The translations under genes and the position numbers were made by a program. A stretch of DNA of 64,000 bases from RFSX01 sp964567435 (GTDB lineage: Bacteria; Bacteroidota; Bacteroidia; Chitinophagales; Saprospiraceae): positions 40,369 through 104,368 of the forward strand of contig CAZMMQ010000005.1 of the NCBI GenBank assembly GCA_964567435.1. The letters run 5' to 3'. The notes under the pieces are model-generated. The model was not told the origin of the DNA. It saw nothing but the letters and a program-made list of their open reading frames with translations, and made no database searches. Position 1 is the first letter of the stretch. Each line of letters opens with the position of its first letter. Below are positions 17,419 through 26,633 of the stretch, one piece after another.

Positions 17419-18114
17419 CTATTCCTTGGTGAGTCTAATGACCTTTAATGTTTCTTGTTTTCTATCCAAAAGTCTTACTAGGTAAAAACCATTTTCTAAG
17501 TTAGACACATCATGTACCTTTCCTGACCTGTGGTTATCTGAATAGATATTTTTACCAATGATATTGAAAATAGCGACTGAAGCAACATTGCTATCATCAG
17601 CTACTTGAAACATGTCTACTGTTGGGTTAGGATAAAGAATCAGACTCTCACTTTCACCTGCATCTACTGTACTGGTTGTTGTAGTCTCTGCAATGAAAGT
17701 TAAAACTAATTCCTTTATTACTACAGGATTGTTTGATTCACATTCTTCTATCAATCTATAAACAACATCATGCTCACCAGCCACACCATTTGCTTTGACC
17801 TCTACCTTATACCAAGGGATTGATTCTCCAGCTTCAAGGATATTAACGCCACTGCACGGAGCTGATTCCGTACCATCTGGATAACATATATTGGAATCAC
17901 AAATAGAGAATACCCATTCTCTAGGCACATTTGGCCCTTTGTATAACTCCCAATAAAATCTTGCTTGCTCTGTTCCTATATTAGAAACACTGAACTCATA
18001 TTTGATATCCCCAGTCGCAGGACCATTAAGCTTAACCTCTTCAATCATTTCTAGCTCTTGGCCAAAAAGTGAACTGCTTAGGAAAGCTAGTAGGATTATC
18101 GAATATAATTTCAT
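17419..18114 (-). CDS. T9SS-sorted secreted protein with Ig-like domain, unknown function
   Basis: A 231-residue exported protein starting at ATG 18114 (MKLYSIILLAFLSSSLFGQ, signal peptide). The frame extends ten codons upstream, but that part only displaces the signal. Residues 20-140 resemble a beta-sandwich of the conserved-domain type seen in Bacteroidota cargo (VSNIGTEQARFYWELYKGPNVP, four Cys in SICDSNICYPDG and PCSGV). The last 75 residues are a type A sorting domain (LILYPNPTVDMFQV...NGFYLVRLLD). No enzymatic motif is visible. It lies downstream of two larger T9SS proteins on the same strand but after a 150-base gap. Confidence 0.7.
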   Translation of the reverse strand: MKLYSIILLAFLSSSLFGQELEMIEEVKLNGPATGDIKYEFSVSNIGTEQARFYWELYKGPNVPREWVFSICDSNICYPDGTESAPCSGVNILEAGESIPWYKVEVKANGVAGEHDVVYRLIEECESNNPVVIKELVLTFIAETTTTSTVDAGESESLILYPNPTVDMFQVADDSNVASVAIFNIIGKNIYSDNHRSGKVHDVSNLENGFYLVRLLDRKQETLKVIRLTKE

Positions 18115-18266
18115 AGAAATCTTATTATTACAAATATAGAACAATAAAAAATGAGTTTCCCCATTATAAGACGATAAGTTAGCTCAAATAAGCGCTAATA
18201 ATTTCTTAAAAGGATAGCTGACGACAAGCACTTTACTTTTTCATGAACTTGGGCAACGTCAAATCA

Positions 18267-20201
18267 TTATTTCATAATACTGAATTTTCGAGCCACTATG
18301 CCACTTAAGTGATTGATAATCAGTGTATAATATCCTGAGTCATACTCCTCTACATTCAGCGTCATATCTAAACCTTCACCAGTTGTTTCAGCAGACATTT
18401 TGGAGACTAGTTGATTTGACATATTATATATTTCTATAACAAAATTTTCAGCTCTCAATCTTTCTGCCTTCAAATGTAAGATTGAAGAGGTTGGATTGGG
18501 GTAAATGTCTACACCAATCTGTGAAAATGATGCTGCAGTTGAACTCACAAAATTGAGAAAATCTTGTTTGGCTGATACTATCTCGCCTGTCTCTACATCG
18601 ACTATATAGCCAACCAATCTGATATTTCGATCATCAAAAATAGAAGGTAGTACATAGTCTATTTCAAAGGAGGTCGATTCTTGAAAATTTAGCGTCTCAA
18701 ATGAACCAATAAGGCCATCGTAACCTCCAATTACATCTCTTACCACATTATTATATATCAATTCTTCAGCTGGCACAGGGTCTGGAAGTAGTTGCCAATT
18801 AACGCCATCTATTCCAACTAATGGAACATCAAATGCATCCTGGCTGTAATTATTAGCTTGAGCAAAGTCTGGGGTAGTTCCTCTAACCAGATTTTCGACT
18901 ACAAATAGCCCAAATCTATAATCAGACTCATCCATTGTAGTCAGAGCCTGAGCTTCGAATTGTATGTCTAATTGTCTTGCAACAGGGTCAAAGGTATTAG
19001 TAAAGTCAAATATGGCGGGACTTACTGCAACAGCGCTAAAGTCATTCTCAACAAAACCAGATACAGATCCTGGTAACACAGACTGCAATCTATTAATTGC
19101 CAAAGAAGGATATCCAGCAAAGCCTTCAATATTTTCTATACCTAAACTTGCTACAACATTTTCCATTGGATCTTGGTCATGGATAGAGACGACGATGGCA
19201 TCAGGAAATAAAAAATTGATAAGTAGCTTTTCTGTCAAACCTTCTGGACACCATCCACAGGTTGTACTTGTGGCTTCTTCTATTATTAAAGTCCTCTCCA
19301 CGGGATCAGTAATTGGAATCACGGTGTGATTTGGTGAAAAACCAAGCTCAGCACCATCATTGGTAAGTACCCGTATATCAAAGTCAAATCGCTGTGGATT
19401 AGTTAAATCTATCGTCTGAGAAAAAACAAATGATTCTGTATCAGTCGGATTCAGTGAGATATTATCAATAATAAGTTGCTCGGAAGCTTCCCCATTCATC
19501 TCCATCTGTAAGGTCAGTTCAGTCATTGTCTCTGTTCCTGTATTCGTCACAATAACTTCAAACTTCAAATCACTTATGTCTTGATATCTTGGACAACTGA
19601 CACTTACAAGTTCGCCCGAAAGCCCAGATGGACTTCGTATGGCAAGAAAGTCATCAATCGCCAAAGCAAACTTGTCGGTACCATTTTGCTGAATCCCAAC
19701 ATGGATTGTTGACCCCGCATAGGAGTCTAATGCTATAACGTGTGTAGTTTGATTGGGAGATTCATCCACTACTTCCATAATTAATTCAGTAAAATCTACT
19801 ATGTCACTTCCAGTTGTAGATATCCATATATTATAGGATTCCAACCTACTCCCTTCCCCGCTCAAGGAATTGGCTTTCCAGCTTATACGAGCACCCTGAT
19901 CCGGAATTGTTATCGCAGGTGAAATCAACCAATTATCAGCCATACCTCCACCATCAAAGGCAGATACACCTACAGCTCTGATATCATTTGGACCATTAAC
20001 TGGAATGACATTGAATGCCCCACTTAATCCTTGGAATGTAGCCTCTAGAGGTAACAAATCATTATCGATTGTTACAAAAGGAGTTAGGGCATTATCCTGA
20101 AAATTAACATAGAGTAGTGTATCCTGTGCATGAACTTGACTTATGCTTAACATCAATATCATAACAAAGAATAGTCTCTTACTGGCCTTTAAATTTTGCA
20201 T
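18267..20201 (-). CDS. Omp28-like thiol protein with choice-of-anchor domain and T9SS type A sorting domain
   Basis: A 644-residue exported protein. ATG 20201 is chosen over the upstream TTG at 20219 because it gives a compact signal peptide (RLFFVMILMLSISQVHAQ). Residues about 25-190 form a cleaved-adhesin or choice-of-anchor J domain (GGMADNWLISPAITIPDQGA, SYNIWISTTG). A linking beta domain follows. Around residue 314 an Omp28-type thioredoxin-like domain starts with EEATSTTCGWCPEG, i.e. a CxxC site, continuing with VVSIHDQDPME and YPSLAINR. The C-terminus IDIYPNPTSS...GYYTLIINH is the sorting domain. It lies 20 bases after the gene at 20222, which also carries a CxxC fold, so the two probably form one operon. 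Confidence 0.82.
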   Translation of the reverse strand: MQNLKASKRLFFVMILMLSISQVHAQDTLLYVNFQDNALTPFVTIDNDLLPLEATFQGLSGAFNVIPVNGPNDIRAVGVSAFDGGGMADNWLISPAITIPDQGARISWKANSLSGEGSRLESYNIWISTTGSDIVDFTELIMEVVDESPNQTTHVIALDSYAGSTIHVGIQQNGTDKFALAIDDFLAIRSPSGLSGELVSVSCPRYQDISDLKFEVIVTNTGTETMTELTLQMEMNGEASEQLIIDNISLNPTDTESFVFSQTIDLTNPQRFDFDIRVLTNDGAELGFSPNHTVIPITDPVERTLIIEEATSTTCGWCPEGLTEKLLINFLFPDAIVVSIHDQDPMENVVASLGIENIEGFAGYPSLAINRLQSVLPGSVSGFVENDFSAVAVSPAIFDFTNTFDPVARQLDIQFEAQALTTMDESDYRFGLFVVENLVRGTTPDFAQANNYSQDAFDVPLVGIDGVNWQLLPDPVPAEELIYNNVVRDVIGGYDGLIGSFETLNFQESTSFEIDYVLPSIFDDRNIRLVGYIVDVETGEIVSAKQDFLNFVSSTAASFSQIGVDIYPNPTSSILHLKAERLRAENFVIEIYNMSNQLVSKMSAETTGEGLDMTLNVEEYDSGYYTLIINHLSGIVARKFSIMK

Positions 20202-20221
20202 GCTAGTAGTTTCGCTCAAAA

Positions 20222-21892
20222 TTAATGTATTATAATTTTCTTTATTTCATATCTATCTCTCGATGAGATTCTTATCAGATATAAACCTCGATCTAAGTGA
20301 CCTAAGTCCAATTGTATTGTTGAGGTCGAGACCACTTGCTTAGATTCTATTTCTTCTCCATCTACAGACATTATTGAAATCCCTACTGGGTCTTTCTGGT
20401 CGCTAATTAGATCTATTGCGACATCACCTGAGCTCGGATTTGGATATAAGACGACTTGATTATTTTCATTCGAATTATCTGTACTTGTAATGCCCTCTAT
20501 ACAAGATTCCAATTCAGGTTGCCAAAAATCAAATGAGGGCGGCTGTGGAATACCAATCTGAACAGCAAGGACTTCGGAATCTGCTACATTTTCAGGATTA
20601 GGACATATCATAACAAAATATGGTAGTTCGCCCGTGTTGAGGCCATGTATATCATTAAAGTGCAGGCGATATAGTTCGTTCTCAGATGTAAAGGCTACCT
20701 TAGGATAGGTGGCTCCCCATCCCAAACTATTAACAATATCATTGTCATCGCTTGGCTCTATATCTATACCAATAACTTCCAAATCTCCATCACCACTTCC
20801 ATTTCGTACATACCAGTCATTGAGAATGGGGGTTGTAATTTGACAGGGTGTGCACCATGAGGCAAAGAAATCCAGTACTATGGTTTTATTCTGAGCTAAT
20901 AACTCATGGACATTAATTAACTCTCCCTTGGAATCGACCACATCATAATTAGGTACTGAGGGGAATATGCTCACTGTACCTTCTAGAGGTTCTGGAAAGG
21001 CTATACTATTAACTACAATATTTGTGATAGTATAACTTTGATTCTCACCAACACCATATTCTAGTAGCGTTTCTGATTGAATAGTAAAAGTTTGCCCAGG
21101 TAATAATTCAATCTGGTGGTTTTCCATATAGACGTTGCCCATAGCTTCTATATCAAAAGATACGTCAGAAATAATATCTGTTCCCACATTCACAAAGTCA
21201 ATCAGAACTTGCTTAGACCCAGAAAGTCCAGCATCTATATTGAAACCAGCTTCCAAAAAAGTCGTTTGACTTAAGGTAACCCTATTAATTCTGGCATCAA
21301 TTGGCAAACTTGTTCTTACAATAACATCATCCAGAGCAAGTGCTTGCTTATTATTGGAATTATTACGGAAGGCCAGGTGAACTGATTGTCCCTCATACAA
21401 ACTCAAATCTAAGATTCTGAAAGTGGGATTCTCGAACTCTGCAACGACTTCAAAGATTGGTGTAAAACTATCTAAATCAGTACCAGAAGTAGAGATCAAG
21501 ACTTGATACCCATCTCTAAAACTTGGATTTAATGAGAAAGCACGCCACTCCATCACTGTGCTAGCTCGTATATCGATGAGCGGAGTAATAAGCCAATCAT
21601 CAGCAGTACCAATTGGATTAAACCAAGAAGGACTTACGGCTGTAATGTTATTTTGCGATAAACCTACAGCAGACCATTGGGAAGGAGAATTGGGAATACC
21701 TAAGTCCTCAGCCAAAGCATCAGCAACAATAAGACCATCATTATCTATAGAAATCATATTTCCCAGGCCATTTTCAAAATCCTGCGTAAATAAAATTTCT
21801 ACTTGAGCTTTTAAATCATTAGCTACTGACACAGAAACAATGAGAATCAATAGAGGCGCTAGTCTCATAAAGTTATATAGATAATATTTCAT
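20222..21892 (-). CDS. Choice-of-anchor domain plus TlpA-like thioredoxin domain, T9SS type A cargo
   Basis: A 556-residue exported protein. ATG 21892 (MKYYLYNFMRLAPLLILIV) begins a signal peptide; the frame itself opens at a TTG at 21916. Residues about 30-195 are a choice-of-anchor J domain (GTADDWLITPLIDIRAST, GYQVLISTSGTD). A beta-sandwich linker follows, then a thioredoxin/TlpA-like domain with VLDFFASWCTPCQITTPIL around residue 345 and VIGIDIEPSDDND. The tail VVLYPNPSSGDVAID...GLYLIRISS is a type A sorting domain. The CTPC site suggests disulphide exchange at the cell surface. The domain order matches its downstream neighbour at 18267, pointing to a related pair. Confidence 0.85.
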   Translation of the reverse strand: MKYYLYNFMRLAPLLILIVSVSVANDLKAQVEILFTQDFENGLGNMISIDNDGLIVADALAEDLGIPNSPSQWSAVGLSQNNITAVSPSWFNPIGTADDWLITPLIDIRASTVMEWRAFSLNPSFRDGYQVLISTSGTDLDSFTPIFEVVAEFENPTFRILDLSLYEGQSVHLAFRNNSNNKQALALDDVIVRTSLPIDARINRVTLSQTTFLEAGFNIDAGLSGSKQVLIDFVNVGTDIISDVSFDIEAMGNVYMENHQIELLPGQTFTIQSETLLEYGVGENQSYTITNIVVNSIAFPEPLEGTVSIFPSVPNYDVVDSKGELINVHELLAQNKTIVLDFFASWCTPCQITTPILNDWYVRNGSGDGDLEVIGIDIEPSDDNDIVNSLGWGATYPKVAFTSENELYRLHFNDIHGLNTGELPYFVMICPNPENVADSEVLAVQIGIPQPPSFDFWQPELESCIEGITSTDNSNENNQVVLYPNPSSGDVAIDLISDQKDPVGISIMSVDGEEIESKQVVSTSTIQLDLGHLDRGLYLIRISSRDRYEIKKIIIH

Positions 21893-22125
21893 AATCATAA
21901 ATGTACCCGCTGTCAATTTGTTATAAAGAAATAGCGAGTGTCAATGGTATTGATATTTATTTTAATAAAACGTTTTACAAAATACCTATGAGGCCAAAAA
22001 GAAAATTAGATTTGTATTTTAACATGTTATAATTTCTTTAATAAAACAACCTAAGATATCCTTCAATCATTATAAGGATGTTACTAAGTAAAATTCAACT
22101 TTATTCACATCTTGATTTGTCAAAC

Positions 22126-23466
22126 ATGAAAATAGTTATTATTGGAAATGGGATTAGCGGGATTACTTGTGCTCGCTGGTGCAGAAAGTTAGGAGATGAA
22201 GAAATAACTGTCATTTCTTCAGAAACTGAATTCTTTTACTCTAGAACAGCACTAATGTATGTCTATATGGGTCACATGAGGGCTGAGGACGTCAAGCCAT
22301 ATGAAGATTGGTTCTGGAAGAAAAATCGCATCGACCTTCTACAAGCTCATGTCACAGATATCAATTGGGACAATAAATCATTAACAACAAAGGATGGTCA
22401 GACCATTTCTTATGACAAATTGGTCTTAGCCCTTGGATCAAAATCTAACAAATTTGGCTGGCCAGGTCAAGACTTGAAAGGTGTAGGAGGACTCTACCTT
22501 TGGCAAGACTTAGAAAATATGGAAGCATACACGCCTGGACTCAAAAGAGCGGTGATATGTGGAGGTGGACTAATAGGTATAGAGATGGCAGAAATGTTCA
22601 GGTCCAGAAATATTGACGTGACTATGCTTGTAAGAGAATCATCGTACTGGAATAATATACTTCCTGCTGAAGAATCAGAAATGATAAGTCGTCACATAAA
22701 GCATCATCACATAGACTTAAGACTTGGGGTGAATCTTGAAGAGATTCACGATGATGGTACAGGCACTGCCAATGCAGTGACCGTCAAAGAGACTGGCGAA
22801 AAAATCTCATGCGGATATGTAGGTCTAACTGCCGGTGTAAGTCCTAACATAAGCTTCTTAAAAGATACTGGATTAGATATAGGCAGAGGCATCAAGGTCA
22901 ATGATAAATTAGAAACCAATATCAAAGATGTCTATGCCATTGGAGACTGTGCAGAGTTATCAGATCCTCAGCCTGGACGGCGAGGGGTAGAAGCGATCTG
23001 GTACACAGGTAGGATGATGGGTGAAACAGCAGCTTATAATATCAATGGCAAGCCAAAATCCTATGACCCTGGCATTTGGTTCAATAGTGCTAAATTCTTA
23101 GATATAGAATATCAGGTATATGGTGAAGTACCGGGACAAATGCCAGAAGATATGGCTACACTATACTGGGAACACGCTGATGGAGAAAAGAGTATAAGAA
23201 TCAACTATGACAAAGCGGATAAGCACATTCGAGGCTTCAACCTTATGGGAGTTCGATACCGACATGAGGTATGTGAAAAATGGCTTGCCAATAAGACACA
23301 TGTAGAGGAGGTATTACAAAATCTAGGTCTTGCTAATTTTGACCCAGAATTTTATGAAGAGTATGAGAATGATGTCATCAACTTATACAATAAGCAAGAA
23401 GGATCAAATATTACCCTCAAAACCAAAAGAGGATTAGATAAAGTCCTTTCATTTCTAAAAAGATAA
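22126..23466 (+). CDS. FAD/NAD(P)-dependent pyridine nucleotide-disulphide-type oxidoreductase
   Basis: A 446-residue flavoprotein. ATG 22126 puts the FAD-binding GNGISGITCARWC at the very start; the frame extends 16 codons upstream without family character. A second Rossmann site, VICGGGLIGIEMAEMF, lies near residue 145, and the C-terminal FAD motif DVYAIGDCAEL is near residue 275. It resembles the NADH-dependent reductases of the rubredoxin or nitrite reductase small-molecule group, without the CxxxxC redox disulphide. It is followed after 12 bases by a membrane polyferredoxin, so electrons probably pass from NAD(P)H through FAD to the Fe-S clusters or the reverse. The electron acceptor is not known. 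Confidence 0.85.
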   Translation: MKIVIIGNGISGITCARWCRKLGDEEITVISSETEFFYSRTALMYVYMGHMRAEDVKPYEDWFWKKNRIDLLQAHVTDINWDNKSLTTKDGQTISYDKLVLALGSKSNKFGWPGQDLKGVGGLYLWQDLENMEAYTPGLKRAVICGGGLIGIEMAEMFRSRNIDVTMLVRESSYWNNILPAEESEMISRHIKHHHIDLRLGVNLEEIHDDGTGTANAVTVKETGEKISCGYVGLTAGVSPNISFLKDTGLDIGRGIKVNDKLETNIKDVYAIGDCAELSDPQPGRRGVEAIWYTGRMMGETAAYNINGKPKSYDPGIWFNSAKFLDIEYQVYGEVPGQMPEDMATLYWEHADGEKSIRINYDKADKHIRGFNLMGVRYRHEVCEKWLANKTHVEEVLQNLGLANFDPEFYEEYENDVINLYNKQEGSNITLKTKRGLDKVLSFLKR

Positions 23467-23478
23467 TATCCAGATCAA

Positions 23479-25281
23479 ATGAAAATATTACAGACAATTG
23501 GTAGCCTACTTGTTATAGCAAGTATCCTCGTATTCATAGCAATGCTAGGGTTGGGTACTAAATCAATTAACGTTAATAAATTACCTGGCAATAATGTGCA
23601 TCAGAATGTTGCGATTGCACAAGCAATTAATGAACTGGGAGCAGATACCAAAAAGGTAAATCATATTGGATTCGTTTCTTTAGCTTCTGAGGTGATTGAT
23701 AAAGCGAATGAAATTCAAGAAGCCAGATTTAAAGAAAGTGGGGCGCCTGATGGCGTAGGAGAATGGGACTTCAGATTTGGTGGCAATGCAACCAGTTTCA
23801 AACAAAAATTAGCTTCTACCGCCATTGCTCAGGGCCCAGTACAAAGTAATCCTTGGTTGTTCTTTTTCTTAACTTTTGGATTAGCTGTCCTAGGTGGTTT
23901 GTTTTTTATTCTTCCAAAATTTAAAGAAAGTGCAGGCATCAAACATGATGGCATATATCATAGTAGCCTAACTAGCGGACTCAAATTTGGCCTAAGATCA
24001 ATAGTGCTTACGGCAGGAGTGATTGGCACCCTGGTTTATGGATTTGTAAAAGAGGGTAATTTGTTTTGGCCATTAGTTACGACTGTTGTAGCTATACTAT
24101 TTATCTATTTTGTTTTTATCCGTGAAAAGTCAAAAGGGAAAGATCCACAGCGATCTGCGTCACCTGCGAATACAGCTTGGTTAGGAGTAATTGCAGGCAT
24201 AATGCTAGTCGGATTCTATATCTTACTTTATTGGAAGCCAGAGTATATACAGAACTGGGTAACCATGGTAGATCCTGTCAGTGAAATGTTGAATGGTGGC
24301 AAGGCGAGCAGATGGTTTTTATATGGACTTCTATACACAGTAATAATGGCTGTAATGGGCATCCGTATGTTAGCCAAATATCAGCATAACAAATACCAAA
24401 GAGTCAGAACATATTCAGTCATGTTCTTTCAGACTGCATTCGCCTTTCTGATACCTCAAATGATCAGTAAGTTGAATGCAACTAATGCCTATGATAATCC
24501 AATCCCTGCACCAGATTTGAAAAATATGTGGCCATTAGATTACTCATTTTTCTTTAACTATAGGTTGGATGAGATGGTTGCTAATGGATCTATTGGGATT
24601 TTTATGCTTGTCTGGGGAATTGCGCTTTTTGTGATTGGTGTTCCTGTCTTTGTATACTTCTTTGGTAAGAGGTGGTATTGCAGTTGGGTTTGTGGGTGTG
24701 GAGGATTGGCCGAGACGCTTGGAGATCCATTTAGACAAATCTCTGATAAAAGTCTCAGAGCATGGCAATTTGAAAGATACATCATCCATGGTGTGATGGT
24801 TGCCGTAGTATTGATGACACTAGGGGTCTTATATACCTATTTTTCTGGAAGCTATTCCGTACTTGGCATCAATACAGAATCATTGAAGACATGGTATGGT
24901 TTTTTCATTGGAGCTGGATTTGCGGGAATTGTAGGTACTGGATTTTATCCATTGATGGGTAATAGAGTATGGTGTCGATTTGGTTGCCCTCTAGCAGGAT
25001 ATCTTGGCCTCATTCAGAAATTCAAGTCTAGATTTAGAATAACTACTAATGGTAGTCAGTGCATCTCGTGTGGTAACTGTTCTACTTACTGTGAGATGGG
25101 TATCGACGTTAGATCATATGCGCAGAAAGGGCAGGATATCGTTAGATCATCTTGTGTAGGCTGCGGTGTGTGTTCTGCAGTATGTCCAAGAGGTGTATTA
25201 AGGTTAGAAAATGCAGCAGGTGATGTGGATACAAGAACTGTAGAAGAAAGAACGGTGCATATCAAAGACCTTATGACATAA
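23479..25281 (+). CDS. Polytopic membrane 4Fe-4S polyferredoxin (NapH/NosR-like)
   Basis: A 600-residue protein with about ten transmembrane helices (first at residues 5-24, others from 131 to about 490). A non-membrane domain of about 100 residues lies between helices 1 and 2. Cys motifs of the NapH/NosR kind are YCSWVCGCGG and WCRFGCPLAG near membrane helices. Two ferredoxin-type 4Fe-4S sites follow near the C-terminus: CISCGNCSTYCEMGID and CVGCGVCSAVCPRG. Such proteins move electrons between quinol or NAD(P)H-linked flavoproteins and periplasmic or cytoplasmic partners. Immediate neighbours are the flavoprotein upstream and nadC downstream (24-base gap). The physiological reaction is unknown. 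Confidence 0.85.
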   Translation: MKILQTIGSLLVIASILVFIAMLGLGTKSINVNKLPGNNVHQNVAIAQAINELGADTKKVNHIGFVSLASEVIDKANEIQEARFKESGAPDGVGEWDFRFGGNATSFKQKLASTAIAQGPVQSNPWLFFFLTFGLAVLGGLFFILPKFKESAGIKHDGIYHSSLTSGLKFGLRSIVLTAGVIGTLVYGFVKEGNLFWPLVTTVVAILFIYFVFIREKSKGKDPQRSASPANTAWLGVIAGIMLVGFYILLYWKPEYIQNWVTMVDPVSEMLNGGKASRWFLYGLLYTVIMAVMGIRMLAKYQHNKYQRVRTYSVMFFQTAFAFLIPQMISKLNATNAYDNPIPAPDLKNMWPLDYSFFFNYRLDEMVANGSIGIFMLVWGIALFVIGVPVFVYFFGKRWYCSWVCGCGGLAETLGDPFRQISDKSLRAWQFERYIIHGVMVAVVLMTLGVLYTYFSGSYSVLGINTESLKTWYGFFIGAGFAGIVGTGFYPLMGNRVWCRFGCPLAGYLGLIQKFKSRFRITTNGSQCISCGNCSTYCEMGIDVRSYAQKGQDIVRSSCVGCGVCSAVCPRGVLRLENAAGDVDTRTVEERTVHIKDLMT

Positions 25282-25305
25282 TATTTTAAAATAAATTTTT
25301 CATTT

Positions 25306-26166
25306 GTGGAAGGAGTCAACAAACACTTATTAGATGCATTTATAGCTGCGGCTTTAAGGGAAGACATTAAGGATGGCGATCATACCTCTCTAGCTTGCAT
25401 AGACCCTTCAGCAACTGATACAGCAAAACTTCTTGTCAAGGATGAAGGAGTAATAGCTGGAGTGGCCTTCGCAGAGTATGTCTTTAGAAAGTTAGATCCT
25501 GAATGCAAATTCGATGTCTTCATAGAAGATGGCAGTGTTGTTAAGTATGGTGACATAGCCTTTGAGGTAACGACAAGTTCTCAAGTCTTGCTCAAAGGAG
25601 AAAGACTAGCCCTAAATACGATGCAGCGATTGAGTGGTGTCTCATCCATGGCAAGAAAATTCAAGGATTTGGTTGCAGACTTACCAGTTACTATCCTGGA
25701 CACTAGAAAGACAACTCCGCTGATGAGGTTTCTTGAAAAGTGGGCGGTTCGTATTGGCGGCTGTACTAATTATAGGGACGGCCTATATGACTGGATCATG
25801 ATTAAAGACAATCATATAGATGCATGTGGAAGCATAACGGAAGCAGTGAGCAGAGTCCATAAATATTTCAAGGAGAATAAAAAAGAACTTGGGATTACCG
25901 TAGAAGTCAGAAATCTTACAGAATTAGATGAGGTGCTCAAAGCAGAACCAGTCACAAGAGTCATGCTCGATAACTTCGAATTAGGTATGTTGAAGGAAGC
26001 TGTCAAAATTATAGGTGACCAATGCGAATCAGAAGCTTCTGGAGGTGTTAATCTCAATACAGTCAGAGCGATTGCAGAAACAGGAGTGGATTTTATATCT
26101 GTAGGTGCATTAACTCACTCAGCAGGTTCACTGGATATGAGTCTAAAAATTAAAAAAGAGTCCTAA
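25306..26166 (+). CDS. nadC: Nicotinate-nucleotide pyrophosphorylase (carboxylating)
   Basis: A 286-residue enzyme of NAD synthesis that converts quinolinate and PRPP to nicotinate mononucleotide. It starts with GTG at 25306 preceded by a short leader; no ATG gives a full N-terminus. Signature blocks are ALREDIKDGDHTS, ERLALNTMQRLSGVSS, DTRKTTPLMRFLEKWAVRIGG, MIKDNHID and the C-terminal SGGVNLNTVRAIAETGVDFISVG (ASGGVN plus barrel end). Length is normal. It is read in the same direction as the flavoprotein/polyferredoxin pair, and a NAD link between them is possible but unproven. Confidence 0.96.
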   Translation: MEGVNKHLLDAFIAAALREDIKDGDHTSLACIDPSATDTAKLLVKDEGVIAGVAFAEYVFRKLDPECKFDVFIEDGSVVKYGDIAFEVTTSSQVLLKGERLALNTMQRLSGVSSMARKFKDLVADLPVTILDTRKTTPLMRFLEKWAVRIGGCTNYRDGLYDWIMIKDNHIDACGSITEAVSRVHKYFKENKKELGITVEVRNLTELDEVLKAEPVTRVMLDNFELGMLKEAVKIIGDQCESEASGGVNLNTVRAIAETGVDFISVGALTHSAGSLDMSLKIKKES

Positions 26167-26190
26167 GTCAAAAAGAATCTTCATAGAGTT

Positions 26191-26233
26191 AAAAAAAATG
26201 AGGTCGTCTAGCTTTAAAAGTTAGACGACCTCA
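26191..26233 (-). terminator. Strong intrinsic terminator of the 35-codon minus-strand gene
   Basis: TGAGGTCGTCTA at 26199-26210 pairs perfectly with TAGACGACCTCA at 26222-26233, and the stem extends four more pairs inward with one wobble. On the minus strand it is followed by eight T residues (26191-26198); on the plus strand no T-tract follows. The direction therefore points to a leftward transcript rather than to nadC. Confidence 0.85.
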
Positions 26234-26262
26234 ATTAGTAAAAGGGTGTTTGTTATCTCTAA

Positions 26263-26370
26263 TTAACTTGGATAGCTCATTAACAAAAACAACACTAAAA
26301 GTGTAGAACATAACAACACCAACCAAAATCTCACATCTGCGAGAATGTTTTGGCTCTCCTCCTCAATCAT
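26263..26370 (-). CDS. Putative 35-residue single-helix membrane peptide
   Basis: A short frame starting ATG at 26370 and stopping TAA at 26263. The translation starts with a charged, acidic N-terminus (MIEEESQNILADVR), followed by an uninterrupted hydrophobic helix of about 17 residues (FWLVLLCSTLLVLFLLM) and ends SYPS. A strong terminator with a T-tract lies 29 bases downstream in the same direction, and about 260 bases without another gene lie upstream, so the layout is that of an independent small transcription unit. I do not recognise a family. It could regulate or stabilise a membrane complex. It is also possible that the transcript acts as RNA. Confidence 0.5.
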   Translation of the reverse strand: MIEEESQNILADVRFWLVLLCSTLLVLFLLMSYPS

Positions 26371-26633
26371 GAGCAGTTGATTTTTGGTTATTAAACAAAT
26401 AGAGTAATGTCAACCCAAACAGTCCAAAAAAGATACCATAACAATTATACTATATATGATGTCTAACCCAATTAAATAGGTGATTATTAGGTAGTTATGA
26501 TATGACAATTTAATGCCAACCGTATTGTTCTGAAAGTGCAAGATTTATAGGTAGAACATATGACCTATGTATATTATAACAAGCAATTACCTATCTAAAA
26601 AATACCCAATTCATTTAGGTGTGAGAATCTCGA

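Noticed and set aside
26199..26233. Hairpin as nadC terminator
   Set aside because: The T-tract is on the minus-strand side; the plus strand continues with ATTAGTAAAA, so it does not serve nadC.
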